The notes beneath the pieces were generated by a model that saw only the letters and a program-made list of their open reading frames with translations, was not told where the DNA came from and made no database searches. The translations under genes and the position numbers were made by a program. From contig DOIX01000362.1 of the NCBI GenBank assembly GCA_003511885.1, positions 5,109-65,275 on the forward strand: a stretch of 60,167 bases of DNA, written 5' to 3'. This stretch comes from Cyanobacteria bacterium UBA11153 (GTDB lineage Bacteria; Cyanobacteriota; Cyanobacteriia; Cyanobacteriales; Coleofasciculaceae). Position 1 is the first letter of the stretch; every line of letters starts with the position of its first letter. Positions 10,387-21,000 of the stretch are shown one piece after another.

Positions 10387-12174
10387 GTGGTGCAAAAGTG
10401 GTTGTTGCCAAGTTTAAGTGAAGTTTTAGCTCAAAGTACGGAAAGTGGCTCAAATGAACCAATTGTACTTGAGGCCGGAACCTCTTATGGGAAAGAGAGG
10501 GGAGATAGAAGTGCTGCCAGTCGCAAGGCTAAAGAGTGGGCGAAGGCTCAAAGGGAATGGCAAAGTGCGATCGCATCTCTGGAATATTTGTTGTTGCAAC
10601 TCCTTTCTCAAACAGATAGGGATGATCGGGTATCATCTCTCCAAGGATTACTTTTGGTTTCTCCTGCGCCTGTCTTAAGTCACCGAAAACTCCTATCCCG
10701 TTTCCAAACCGGAATTTTTAGATCGGAACCATTACTCGCTCTACATTGTAATCAATTTAAGTTGCCTCCTGGGCAAGAGTCACCATCTCAAGAAATTACC
10801 AATACTCCTTTCAATTTACCTTTATTTCCCACCGATCCTTTAACTGCAGAAAAATTTTGTTTGGTGTTGACTAGTAAGTTTAGTTTAGTCATGGCTGCTG
10901 GGGAAGATTTAAGTGGTATTCCGGCTTTTCGGTTTTCTTTCTCTCCAGAAGATGTGGAACAAGCTTGGATATCTCTTTATCCTAGGATCTTACTGACAAG
11001 TGCCCATCAAGTTAGTCAGTTGGAAGCTTTAGTTAAAGAGTTTGCACCCAAGTCACCAGATTACCGAATTGTGATGGAATTTGGTCGCCAGCTCCTCCAT
11101 AATTTGCCAGAATTACCCCAAGGTGAAAAGAATCATACCCTATCGGTAAATTTGACAACTGAGGTTAATCAATACTCAAAGTATCAGTTTCATGGTAATG
11201 AGTTTGGCAATATCTATGATGGGCGAAGGGATATTAGTAAAGATGGAAATACCAATCGCCAAGCGAGTCAAGATCGATCGACGTTAAGATTACCAAAGGA
11301 TACTACAGATCGCCATTGGGAACGGTTGGTAAAAAATGATTGGCTTCCTAGGGAAGGAAAAACCAAAATGGGTTATGATTCTAACTCAGATCTTACAGAC
11401 CGGAGATTTAGTTCCTATTCATCTAATCGTGAATCTCACCCAGATTTTGAGCTACTCCAAGCTCTGACTCATGAAATTCGTACACCATTAACGACAATTA
11501 GAACTCTAACTAAACTGTTATTGAAGCGTCGAGATTTACCGCCAGAAGTGACGCGACGCTTAGAAATTATCGATCGTGAATGTACTGAACAAATTAATAG
11601 GATGGAGCTGATTTTCCGAGCGGCAGAGTTAGAGAATACTACAGCTAAACAAACTATTGTTAATCTGACTTCTATGTCTGTAGCGCAAATATTTCAACAG
11701 AGTATTCCTCTATGGAAAAAACAAGCAGAACGGCGTAATTTGACTTTGAATGTGATTTTACCGCCCAATCTACCAACTGTTGTCAGTAATCCGGCGATGC
11801 TGGAGCAGGTGTTGACTGGTTTGGTGGAAAATTTTACCCGCACTTTGCCAGGAGGTAGTCATATTCAGGTAGAAGTAACATTGGCTGGCAATCAATTAAA
11901 GTTACAATTATTATCTCAAACTAATTTAGAAGATTCGCGAAATCCTGATGATTTGAGTAGGGTAAATTGTCGGAATTTAAAATCAATTGGTCATCTGCTG
12001 ATGTTCCAACCAGAAACGGGTAGTCTCTGTTTGAATCTTAATGTTACTAAACATCTATTTCAAGCTTTGGGCGGTAAGTTAATTGTCCGGCAGCGCCCGC
12101 AAGAGGGAGAAGTGATGACGATCTTTTTGCCTTTAGAGGTTCGCGGTGGTGTTAATTATGAAGTAAAATTCTAG
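10387..12174 (+). CDS. Sensor histidine kinase with degenerate ATP-binding domain
   Basis: The 595-residue protein has an N-terminal domain (about 50-205) that looks DICT-like (FCLVLTSKFSLVMAA), a low-complexity linker (250-350), and a dimerisation/phospho-acceptor domain with an intact H-box, LTHEIRTPLTTIR, His362. The N-box is weak (EQVLTGLVENF). The D-box (normally DxGxG) is not recognisable, and the G2-box GxGLGL reads GSLCLN. Autophosphorylation in cis is therefore doubtful, although the acceptor His is present. There is no transmembrane segment, so it is cytosolic. The GTG at 10387 is directly preceded by an in-frame TGA. No response regulator is adjacent. Similar kinases appear widespread in cyanobacteria, so the erosion may be old and functional. 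Confidence 0.8.
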   Translation: MVQKWLLPSLSEVLAQSTESGSNEPIVLEAGTSYGKERGDRSAASRKAKEWAKAQREWQSAIASLEYLLLQLLSQTDRDDRVSSLQGLLLVSPAPVLSHRKLLSRFQTGIFRSEPLLALHCNQFKLPPGQESPSQEITNTPFNLPLFPTDPLTAEKFCLVLTSKFSLVMAAGEDLSGIPAFRFSFSPEDVEQAWISLYPRILLTSAHQVSQLEALVKEFAPKSPDYRIVMEFGRQLLHNLPELPQGEKNHTLSVNLTTEVNQYSKYQFHGNEFGNIYDGRRDISKDGNTNRQASQDRSTLRLPKDTTDRHWERLVKNDWLPREGKTKMGYDSNSDLTDRRFSSYSSNRESHPDFELLQALTHEIRTPLTTIRTLTKLLLKRRDLPPEVTRRLEIIDRECTEQINRMELIFRAAELENTTAKQTIVNLTSMSVAQIFQQSIPLWKKQAERRNLTLNVILPPNLPTVVSNPAMLEQVLTGLVENFTRTLPGGSHIQVEVTLAGNQLKLQLLSQTNLEDSRNPDDLSRVNCRNLKSIGHLLMFQPETGSLCLNLNVTKHLFQALGGKLIVRQRPQEGEVMTIFLPLEVRGGVNYEVKF

Positions 12175-12555
12175 AAGTATTGGGAGAATTGGTAATGGCT
12201 CATCGATAATTGCTAATTATGAAAGTTTTTATCTCTACTATGATGGTTTAGCGATTAGCCATCAACCATTACCAAATTATTCAGGGAGAGGGTTTTCCCC
12301 TCACCTCCAACCCCTCTCCCTGAAAAAAAAGTATCGTCACATAACTTCATAAATTAAAAACGGCTGAAAGTGCCTTAACTCCGTTAAATTAATTGAGAAT
12401 TATTTTTAATACTTTACGAGATTGCGTCATTTCAGCGATCGTGGTAGGATAATCCAAAGGAGAGCTAATAACCTTTTCTGGTTTTCATAAGTTATTGTGA
12501 CGTATAATTGGGATTGCGAATTAACCGTTTATTAAGCCAATTTTGCTTGTGAAAT
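12175..12555. repeat. Gene-free stretch with inverted repeats
   Basis: Two palindromic elements follow the sensor kinase gene. The first is an imperfect inverted repeat at about 12188-12272 (GGTAATGGCT ... CAACCATTACC). The second is a perfect 13-bp stem (12280-12292 with 12312-12324) enclosing CCCCTCACCTCC. The second is followed by a run of A, not T, on the plus strand, so it is a repeat rather than a proper intrinsic terminator for the kinase gene. No gene was seen in the rest. Confidence 0.6.
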
Positions 12556-13686
12556 TCAAGCTGCTGAAAATTGGTTTAATTCCAAATAATTCCCAATGGA
12601 CGAGCAGATATAATCTATTTCTCGATCGGTCAGGTCAAAGTAACAAGGTAGGTTAATGCCTCTTTGGTAGACTTTATGGGTGATTGGGGTATAAATCTGC
12701 TCGTTTTTGTACATTGGCATATCAGAAATTGGATAGAAGTAAGGTCTAGTATCTATCCCTTTTAATTTGAGAGCATCCATGAGATTATTTCGCTCTATCT
12801 CTGTATAGCCTTCTATTTCCAGGCAGATTAACCAGTAAACATTAGTGGCCCACTTGGCAGTGAAGTTTAGTTTCAACCCCGGGATATCTGAGAGATTTTT
12901 TTGATACTCGTTGAATATTTCTTGTCTTTTCTCGATAAATTCATCGATTCTTTCCAGTTGGGCTAAACCTAAAGCCGCCTGCATATTTGTCATCCGATAG
13001 TTATAACCCAACTCATCGTGCCAATATCGTTTTGAGCTACTCATGGCATGATCTCGTAAATGTTTGGCTTTTTGATAAAATTCTTCATCGTTAGTTGTAA
13101 TCATCCCTCCTTCACCGGAAGTTACGATCTTATTGCCATAGAAACTAAAGATACCACAGTAGGATAAAGATCCCACTTTTTGTCCATTGATTGACGCACC
13201 ATGGGCTTCGGCAGTATCTTCCATAACAATCAGATTATATTGTTGTGCTAATTGATTGATGGCAGTCATATTGGCGGGATGTCCGTAAAGATGAACAGCT
13301 ATTATAGCTTTAGTTTTTTCAGTGATAGCTTTTTCAATTTCCAAAGGATTAATACATAGAGTATCTTCTTCTATGTCAACGAATACAGGCTTTGCCCCGG
13401 TATAATTGACGGCGTTAGCGGTGGCGATGAAGGTGAAATCTGGGACAATTACTTCGTCACCTGGTTTGATACCGTAGGTGGCTAATGCGAGATGTATTCC
13501 TGTCGTGCCGTTGGCTGTGGTTAGGGCATATTTTGTTCCGCAGTAAGCAGCGAATTTTTCCTCAAATTTTGTGATATATTCGCCCAGTGAAGATACCCAA
13601 CCAGATTTTAGGGCATCAGTTACATAGTCTATTTCTAATTGAGTAATGGAGGGCTGAGATATGGGGATAAATGTTTGAGTATTCAT
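12556..13686 (-). CDS. DegT/DnrJ/EryC1/StrS-family PLP aminotransferase (nucleotide-sugar type)
   Basis: These enzymes transfer an amino group, usually from glutamate, to a keto-deoxy sugar nucleotide. The 376-residue protein has the full family pattern: ISQPSI...EIDYV at the N-terminus, the substrate/PLP loop ANGTTGIHLAL (about 60), DTAEAHGA (about 156), and the PLP-lysine segment FYGNKIVTSGEGG (about 182-194). GYNYRMTNMQAALG follows. It most resembles perosamine/GDP-4-amino-6-deoxy sugar synthases, but the substrate is inferred. It sits downstream of a glycosyltransferase and the NRPS genes, all on the minus strand, so it may provide an amino sugar for glycosylating a product, or serve polysaccharide synthesis. 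Confidence 0.9.
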   Translation of the reverse strand: MNTQTFIPISQPSITQLEIDYVTDALKSGWVSSLGEYITKFEEKFAAYCGTKYALTTANGTTGIHLALATYGIKPGDEVIVPDFTFIATANAVNYTGAKPVFVDIEEDTLCINPLEIEKAITEKTKAIIAVHLYGHPANMTAINQLAQQYNLIVMEDTAEAHGASINGQKVGSLSYCGIFSFYGNKIVTSGEGGMITTNDEEFYQKAKHLRDHAMSSSKRYWHDELGYNYRMTNMQAALGLAQLERIDEFIEKRQEIFNEYQKNLSDIPGLKLNFTAKWATNVYWLICLEIEGYTEIERNNLMDALKLKGIDTRPYFYPISDMPMYKNEQIYTPITHKVYQRGINLPCYFDLTDREIDYICSSIGNYLELNQFSAA

Positions 13687-13793
13687 TAGTTGTTGGTTAT
13701 TGGTTATTAGTTGTTAGTTGTTGGTGATTAGACTTGGTGTTTGGTTACCTACTATTCATTACCCATTTTTCATTCCCCTTTTTGATTTTTGAC
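13687..13793. repeat. GTTGTTGGTTATT-type degenerate tandem repeats
   Basis: Degenerate 7-base units (TTAGTTG, TTGGTTA) fill the space between the aminotransferase start and the upstream glycosyltransferase stop, about 13688-13735. This is a typical cyanobacterial spacer repeat; no promoter could be assigned. Confidence 0.6.
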
Positions 13794-14864
13794 TTAGCCG
13801 AGGAGATGTGAAGCAAAAATTTGGGCATTCTTGGTTTGGTTATGGGGCTGATACCATTGATAAGCGTTATCGGCAATAGCTTGAAGTTGAATTTCATTAA
13901 ATTGACTCAAATCATTGCCCAAAATTAGGTAATTTTTGTTGAGTGCAATTCCATCAGCTTCAGAAGGATTGTATTGAGTACCGAGAGGAATTAATCCATG
14001 GGCGCAGTAGGAGGCAAATACTGTGGATTTGCCTAAATCTCCAGGAAAGCGAGTGTAGTCAAAACAACCACCCCAGGAATTTAACATTAATTGACCGATC
14101 GCTTCAGCAGATTGAAATCCCATTTGTATGAGATGGATACCAGGAAAGTCGGACGGGTTTAAATCCAGAAATTTACCGATATCGCAAATTTCAGTAATTT
14201 GGAAAATTTTACAAGTTTCCAGTAGTTGTGGTAGTGCATTTTGATAGACGCGATGACGATCGCTGCCACCAAAGACGATCAGGCGGCGATCGCGTTTAGT
14301 CAATGGCGGGACAAATTCGGGTTCTCCAACCGTTGAAAAATCAGGGATGCAGGTAATGGGAGATTTCACCCACTGAGCAAGCTGGGCTTTAAATCTACCG
14401 CTATCGGTAATGATGCTAGTGGCAATTTGCGCCAGACGACGAGAAACTATAGTCTGGATAGGGTTTAAAAAGCTGATATTTTTCCACTTTAATCGAGGTA
14501 ATTCATGAAACATTACCACTAATTTGATTTGACGCTCCTCCCTAGCCAATTGCAAAGCGTCTGGCAGCCAAAAGGGTGCGTCAAACTTGCCCAGAAGATA
14601 GGGATAGTTACTATAATGTAAAATTATTCCTTCAATATCTGCAGGTAATACAGATAAGAAAGCTTTGGTACTGTGAGCTGGTAAGCCAGTAGCAGAAAAT
14701 CCATTAATTATGGGATCGATTTGAAGTCCTTGTTGAAAAACTAAGAAATGAGTAGATATACCACGATCTTTTAATAATCTATCAGCTACTCCCAGGGCAT
14801 AATCACCTACTCCATCTGTATAAGGTGGTAATCTAGGTACAATTTGGACAATAGTTTTATTCAT
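13794..14864 (-). CDS. GT-B-type glycosyltransferase
   Basis: The 356-residue protein opens with IVQIVPRLPPYTDGVGDYA, the usual first beta strand and glycine-rich loop of GT4-like (GT-B fold) transferases. It has a central IITDSGRFKAQL and SPITCIPDFSTVGEP segment like GT4 linkers, and a second Rossmann half beginning RLIVFGGSDRH. The canonical GT4 donor-site E-x7-E is not obvious: the equivalent region reads FDYTRFPGDLGKSTVFASY. The donor and acceptor are unknown. It lies 202 bases downstream of NRPS-1 and 107 bases upstream of the aminotransferase, all on the minus strand. It is plausibly a tailoring glycosyltransferase, but it could be an isolated polysaccharide gene. Confidence 0.75.
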   Translation of the reverse strand: MNKTIVQIVPRLPPYTDGVGDYALGVADRLLKDRGISTHFLVFQQGLQIDPIINGFSATGLPAHSTKAFLSVLPADIEGIILHYSNYPYLLGKFDAPFWLPDALQLAREERQIKLVVMFHELPRLKWKNISFLNPIQTIVSRRLAQIATSIITDSGRFKAQLAQWVKSPITCIPDFSTVGEPEFVPPLTKRDRRLIVFGGSDRHRVYQNALPQLLETCKIFQITEICDIGKFLDLNPSDFPGIHLIQMGFQSAEAIGQLMLNSWGGCFDYTRFPGDLGKSTVFASYCAHGLIPLGTQYNPSEADGIALNKNYLILGNDLSQFNEIQLQAIADNAYQWYQPHNQTKNAQIFASHLLG

Positions 14865-15065
14865 TTCGGTAGATGATCGATGCTAATTTTTCCTGATGTG
14901 GGTGGCTTTCAGGATTGGAATGGCTTAAAAAGGCTAGTCTGTCAAGCTTTCCATCATAGTTGTCACCCCGTCAGGTTGAATGAAAAGATATTTAACTGGA
15001 AGGATATGGGAGGGAAAACCAAGGTAAATGTAACAATTTATTACTGGGAGCTATCTTAAGATTTA

Positions 15066-18000
15066 TTAATTTTTTGAGCTAATAGCTGACCAACCACTCA
15101 ATCTGAGATTAGAGAGTAAGGCACTACCATCTGCATCTACTCTATCTAAGCACAGTTTTAACTGCTTTGCCAAGAGGGGAGCAGAATCTTTATTAAACAA
15201 ATTACCCGCTAATCCGGGAATCTCATACTTATCCACTCCAACAGATGTTAACTTATCCCAGCCCATAAATTCACCTAAATACCATTGGGCAAACTGTTTC
15301 TTTGCTCTTAATAGGGTAATTTTACCTGGATAAACTTGCGGCTTATATTTAACAGATGCTGCCCGATTCACTTCTTCTGCTCGTAAGTATCGCAATTCAT
15401 GGGGCAAAGTATCAGCCGTTTTTTCCTCTGGAGATGGCTGAGATGTCAATTGCTGCTGAACAATTTGCCGCTTCTGTTTGGCGGCAATTTTCTCTTGGAC
15501 TTTTTGTCCAATATATTTGAACTTATCTAGAAGTCCACCTGAGAACAACTTTTGACCATGATAATAGTAAGTTTTGGATAACCAATAATCAAACTTGTGG
15601 AAATTATATCTCAACCTAAAAGCTAAAGAATCGCGATTGATTTGAGGTTGAGATTGTCTAGGTGGATAAGCATCGAATAAGGCTAGTAAATCGACTTCTT
15701 CTCCCTGAGAGATGAGTTGTTGTGCCATCTCAAAAGCTACCATACCGCCAAAACAGTGTCCACCTAATAAATAAGGACCTTTTGGTTGAATTTTCCGGAT
15801 TTCAACTAGACAAAGTTGTGCCAATTCTTCTACAGAATTTTCGGTAATTTCTTTGCCATCTAAATCTGGGCGTTGCAGGGCATAAAAAGGTTGTTCTTTA
15901 TCTAATAATTTAGCAAATTTTGCCCAACTCAAAGCATCGGCTGCACCGCCATGGAAGAAGAAGGGTTTTTTAGCACCGCTGGGTTTGACTGCGACTAAGG
16001 AAGATATGGGTGCTACCAATTCTTTTTGACGAATAATCTGGGCTAATTCTTCAATTGTTGGGTATTGGAATAGGGTGGCTAGGGGTAAGTCTTTATCTAA
16101 TTGTTTCTGAATTTGAGAGAAGAGTTGGACGGCGACGAGGGAATGTCCGCCTAAGTCGAAGAAGTTATCTTTGATGCTGATATGTTGTCGTTGCAGGACT
16201 TTCTGCCAAATTTCTGTTAGTTTTTGTTCTAATTCATCGCGGTGCTTGACGAAGTTATTGTTTAATTCTTGGAAGCGGTAGTCTGGTGTTGGGAGGGAAC
16301 GATAGTCTATTTTTCCATTTGGGGTTAGGGGAAAACTCTCTAGGATAACAAAAGCGGAAGGAATCATATAATCTGGTAATTTTTCCTTGAGGAAGCGCCG
16401 CAATTTATCTGTAGTAGGTGGGGGTTGTTGTTGGGAAACTAGATAGGCAACTAAACGCTTATCTCCTGGTATATCTTCTCTGGCGATAACTACAGTTTCG
16501 CGGACATGAGGATCTTGTATTAATACAGCTTCAATTTCGCCTAACTCAATTCGGAAGCCGCGAATTTTCACTTGATTATCAATTCGACCAAGAAATTCGA
16601 TATTGCCATCTGGTAAATAACGGGCTAAATCACCTGTTTTATAAAGTCTGTTTAATTTTGACTTTGCTAAGGGATTGGGAATAAACTTGGCTGCGGTTAA
16701 TTCTGGACGGTTGAGGTAGCCTCGCGCTAATCCAGCACCACCAATATGTAATTCTCCTGGAATACCGATAGGTAGAGGTTGTAAGTTTTGGTCGAGAATG
16801 TAGGTTTGGACATTGGCAATCCCACGTCCGATTGGTACTTCTTTTTGACTTGATGTTGAGGTTGTGACTGGATATATTGTAGCAACTACTGTTCCTTCTG
16901 TCGGACCGTAAGTATTGACTAATTGAGGATAATTTCCCACAGACTCTTGCCAGGTTTTCACAAATTCTGGCAAAACTCTTTCTCCGCCAATAATTACCAA
17001 TCGGATGGAATCTGGTAATGCTACATCAGTTGTGGCTAATTCAGCCACCATCTGATGCCAGTAGGCTGTAGGTAAATCTAAAACAGTCACCTTCTCATTT
17101 TGACACGCCTTGAGGAAAGTCCCGATCGAACTTAACATTTCATCTGTGCGCAGCACCAATGTACCGCCAGCAGTCAAACAGGGATATATTTCTTCGGCTG
17201 CGGCATCGAAACTAATCGAGGCAAATTGCAAAATGCGATCTGCTTGCAGCAGCGCTTCGCTATCGCACTGAGTTATTCTATATTCGTCAATGGCTGCTTT
17301 GGTGAAGTTTACCAAAGATTGATGATTAATCATTACACCTTTGGGCTTTCCGGTGGAGCCTGATGTATAAATAACGTAGGCTAAGTTTTCGGCTCTCACT
17401 TCACTAAGGGGATTTTCGCTACTTTCTTGACTAATTATCCTCCAATCTTTATCTAAGCAGATTTGACGAACTTCTGGATTATCAAACTGCTGCTGGAATT
17501 TCTCTTGAGTTATGATTAGGGAAATTTGGGCATCCTCTACCATATAGTTTAAACGTTCTGTGGGATAATTAGGATCTAAGGGTACATAAGCTCCACCTCC
17601 TTTGAGAATCCCCAAGATCCCGATGGGCATTTCTATCGATCTTTCTACGCAAATTCCGACTAATACTTCTGGTTTTACTCCCAATTTTTGCAGGTAATGG
17701 GCTAATTGATTAGCACGATTATTTAATTCCCGATAGCTGATTTCCTGATTTTTCCATACCACAGCTAGCGCATCGGGAGTTTTTTCTACCTGAAGTTCAA
17801 ACAATTGGTGAATAGAGAGATTTTTCGGATAATCGCTTTGGTTATTATTCCACTCTCCTAAGATTTGATGAAGTTCATCATCAGCTAATAAATTAATTTC
17901 TGCCAGAGATAAGGTGGGATTGGTAACGATACTCCGGACAAAAGTAGTAAATTGTCCTTCCATTTTCGCAATGGTATCGCTATCAAAGATTTCTGAATCG

Positions 18001-21000
18001 TAAATCCAATAACATTTTGTCCCAGATTCTGGTATAACTAAGGTGAGAGGATTATTCTGTCCTATACTATATTCATCTAGGCTTTGTACTTGTTCGATAT
18101 TCACCAGAAACTTATGCTCAAAACCCAACTCTATTAGTCCTTTAATTTGGGGATATTTCAGGAGGATATCTCGCGGATATGTCTGATGGTGTTTAACCAA
18201 TTTTATCTCTTGATTTACAGATTGAAAAACAGACTCAAAACTTTGCTGATAGTTAAGATTTATCCGACAAGGAACATCACTAGCAAAAAATCCCTCTAAT
18301 TGGGTTAGTTGGTTTAGCATTTCTCCCTGTCTCAATCCCAAATCAAAACAACTAGTCTGACTAATACGAGATAGATATCCAGCAAAAGCAGCCACCAGAA
18401 AATTGCTTAAACTCCATTCTCCCTGACGCTGCGCCAAGAATGTTATTACCTCATCCGGTATCAACCAATCTCCACTCTTTACCTGACGCGCTGATAAGGG
18501 AGATAATCTTTCTCGATTGCCATAAGGAATAGTAATTGGATTTAAACTAGCTAATCTTTCTACCCAGAATTGTTCGTGTTTGAACAGCAATGATTCCCAA
18601 TTTTCCAGTTTTTGCGATCGCTCTATATCTATGTCCTTAAATTCTTCTCCAATCTGAAGATTAAATCTGGTGACAAACTCAGGAATAGATAATTTATTAC
18701 CTTCTATGCTTAGAACGTAGTTGAGGAGAATATCGTAACTTTTCGTTGCAATTATTAGACTATTATCATTAATTGCTGTAATTCTTCCCGATGGTGATTG
18801 GGCTAAATTATCCAAAACTTTAATCTGAGGTACAATGACAAATTCATTACCGATTGCCAACTTAGGCATACCCAGTAAATTCAGATGAGAGCCAAAGTCT
18901 AAGGCTCTAATTAAAGCATCTAATTCAGCAGCAGACTTCTGCCATGATAACAAACATCCTGGACTAGGTTTTTGCCGCATTAAGAAGTAGCTGCGCTCAT
19001 CCAGATTTTGTTGAGTGATAACCACTCTATCTGCCGCAATATCATCAACTAATTGAGCGAAGGAATGGATAATAATTTCATAACACTTTCGATTCAGAGA
19101 AAATGCCGTCTCATCCTGCTCGATATCAATGGTAACTTCCTTCAATATATCGCCGCCATCAACTACATTTGCCATCTGATGCCAGGTGATACCATGAGTT
19201 TTTTCCTGATGGAGAATCGCCCATGATGGAGCATTAATACCTCCATATTTTGGCAAAAGAGCATCGTGACAGTTAATTGCGTAGCGACGAGGTAATTTCA
19301 GGACTTCTTCTGGAATAATAGAGAGATTGTAAATACTGAATAAGTAGTCAAAAGGTGATTGACTTAAAAAGCTAATTAGATCCTCTTTAGGCTGAATGTG
19401 AGGAATACTCTGTGAAGTTGCCCATTGACTAATTGACTTGCCAGTGGAGATAATACCTAAGATTTGATGTCCACCTTTCATAAGAATCTCAGCACAGGGA
19501 ATCACCAAAGATTCATTGCCAATCAAATAACAGCTAAATTGTTGGCGATTGAGATTTGTGTGAAATTTACTACTTCCAGATGTCAAGGTTGTTTCTTGAA
19601 CTTCAGTCGATAAAGGTAACGAACCAATAGATTGCTCTGGATGAGCCACAATCGCTTCTAGCAGATGTTGAAAATGTTCTGCCATACGTTCGATTGTGAC
19701 GGGATCGAACAAATCGGTGTTGTATTTAAAGCGACAACAAAAACCTATATGGGTATCGATAATATCCAAGCTTAAATCTAAAACAGATACTCCATTATCT
19801 AACTCCATTTCCTCCATTCGGAAGTCTTTTCCTACCACCTCATTGACGCTATTTGTAAACTGAAACATTACCTGAAATATCGATTGATAGCTGATATTAC
19901 GCTCTGGTTGGAGTGCCTCTACCAGTTTAGTAATTGGCAATTCCTGATGAGCATAAGCATCTAAAGCTACTTTCTTTACCTGATTTAATAAGGCGCGAAA
20001 TGAAGGATTATCGCTGATGGAAGTACGGATAACTATAGTATTAATTAGTGCCCCAATCAGTTGCTCCGTCTCAATTCGATTTCGTCCAGCGACAGGCGTG
20101 CCAATAACAATATCTTCTCGATTGGTATATCGATGCAAAAGTATGGCAAAAGCTGCGAGTAAAGTGATAAATAGTGTTGCTCCTTCCTCCTGACTTAATG
20201 CTTTTAGGGATTCCCTTAAGCTTTGAGGTAACACAATTTCGTATAACTCACCTCGAAATGTGGGAATTGCGGGACGGGAGCGGTTAGTTGGCAATTCTAA
20301 TAGCGGTGGTACTCCAGCTAATTGTTGCTTCCAGTAATTAATTTGAGTTTCTAGCACCTCCCCAGTTAACCACTGACGTTGCCAATAGGCAAAATCTTTA
20401 TACTGAATAGTCAATTCTGGTAATGGTGATTTTTGTTCTTGAGAAAATGCTGCGTAAATCTTTGCTAATTCTGGCAAGAAGACTTCCATTGACCAACCAT
20501 CAAAAATGATATGATGGAATGTCAATAGTAACAGATGTTTTTCGGCGCTCAGTCGCAAATATTTGACTCTAAACAATAAACCTTCAGACAAGTTAAAAGG
20601 GGCTTGAGCATCTTCTTTTCCCAGGCGTTTAATTTCAGCTTCTTGCTGAGATTTAGTCAATGTACTGAGGTCAATTTGTGGTATGGTTAGGGTTACGGTT
20701 GGATGAATTACAGGAAAAGGCTGCCCATTTATGGTCACAAAGTTAGTACGCAAGCTCTCATGACGACGGACAATTTCTTTGAGACTTTCTGTTAACGCTT
20801 TTAAATTAATATAACCGCTGATAATAATTGCACCAGGACGATGGTAAGCAGGATTACCTGGTTTTAATTGTTCGAGAAACCAGAAACTTGCTTGTGTGTA
20901 GGAAAGGGTAAGTTTGCTGGCTTGGGAAATCGTCTCGATTGATGGTAAATTTTGATGGGTATTTTCTGGATCCAGACTGGCAATACTTTGGGCGATACCT

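Noticed and set aside
12280..12324. Intrinsic terminator after the sensor kinase at 10387
   Set aside because: The stem is perfect, but it is followed by A residues on the plus strand and no T-run on the minus strand; it fits a dispersed palindromic repeat better.
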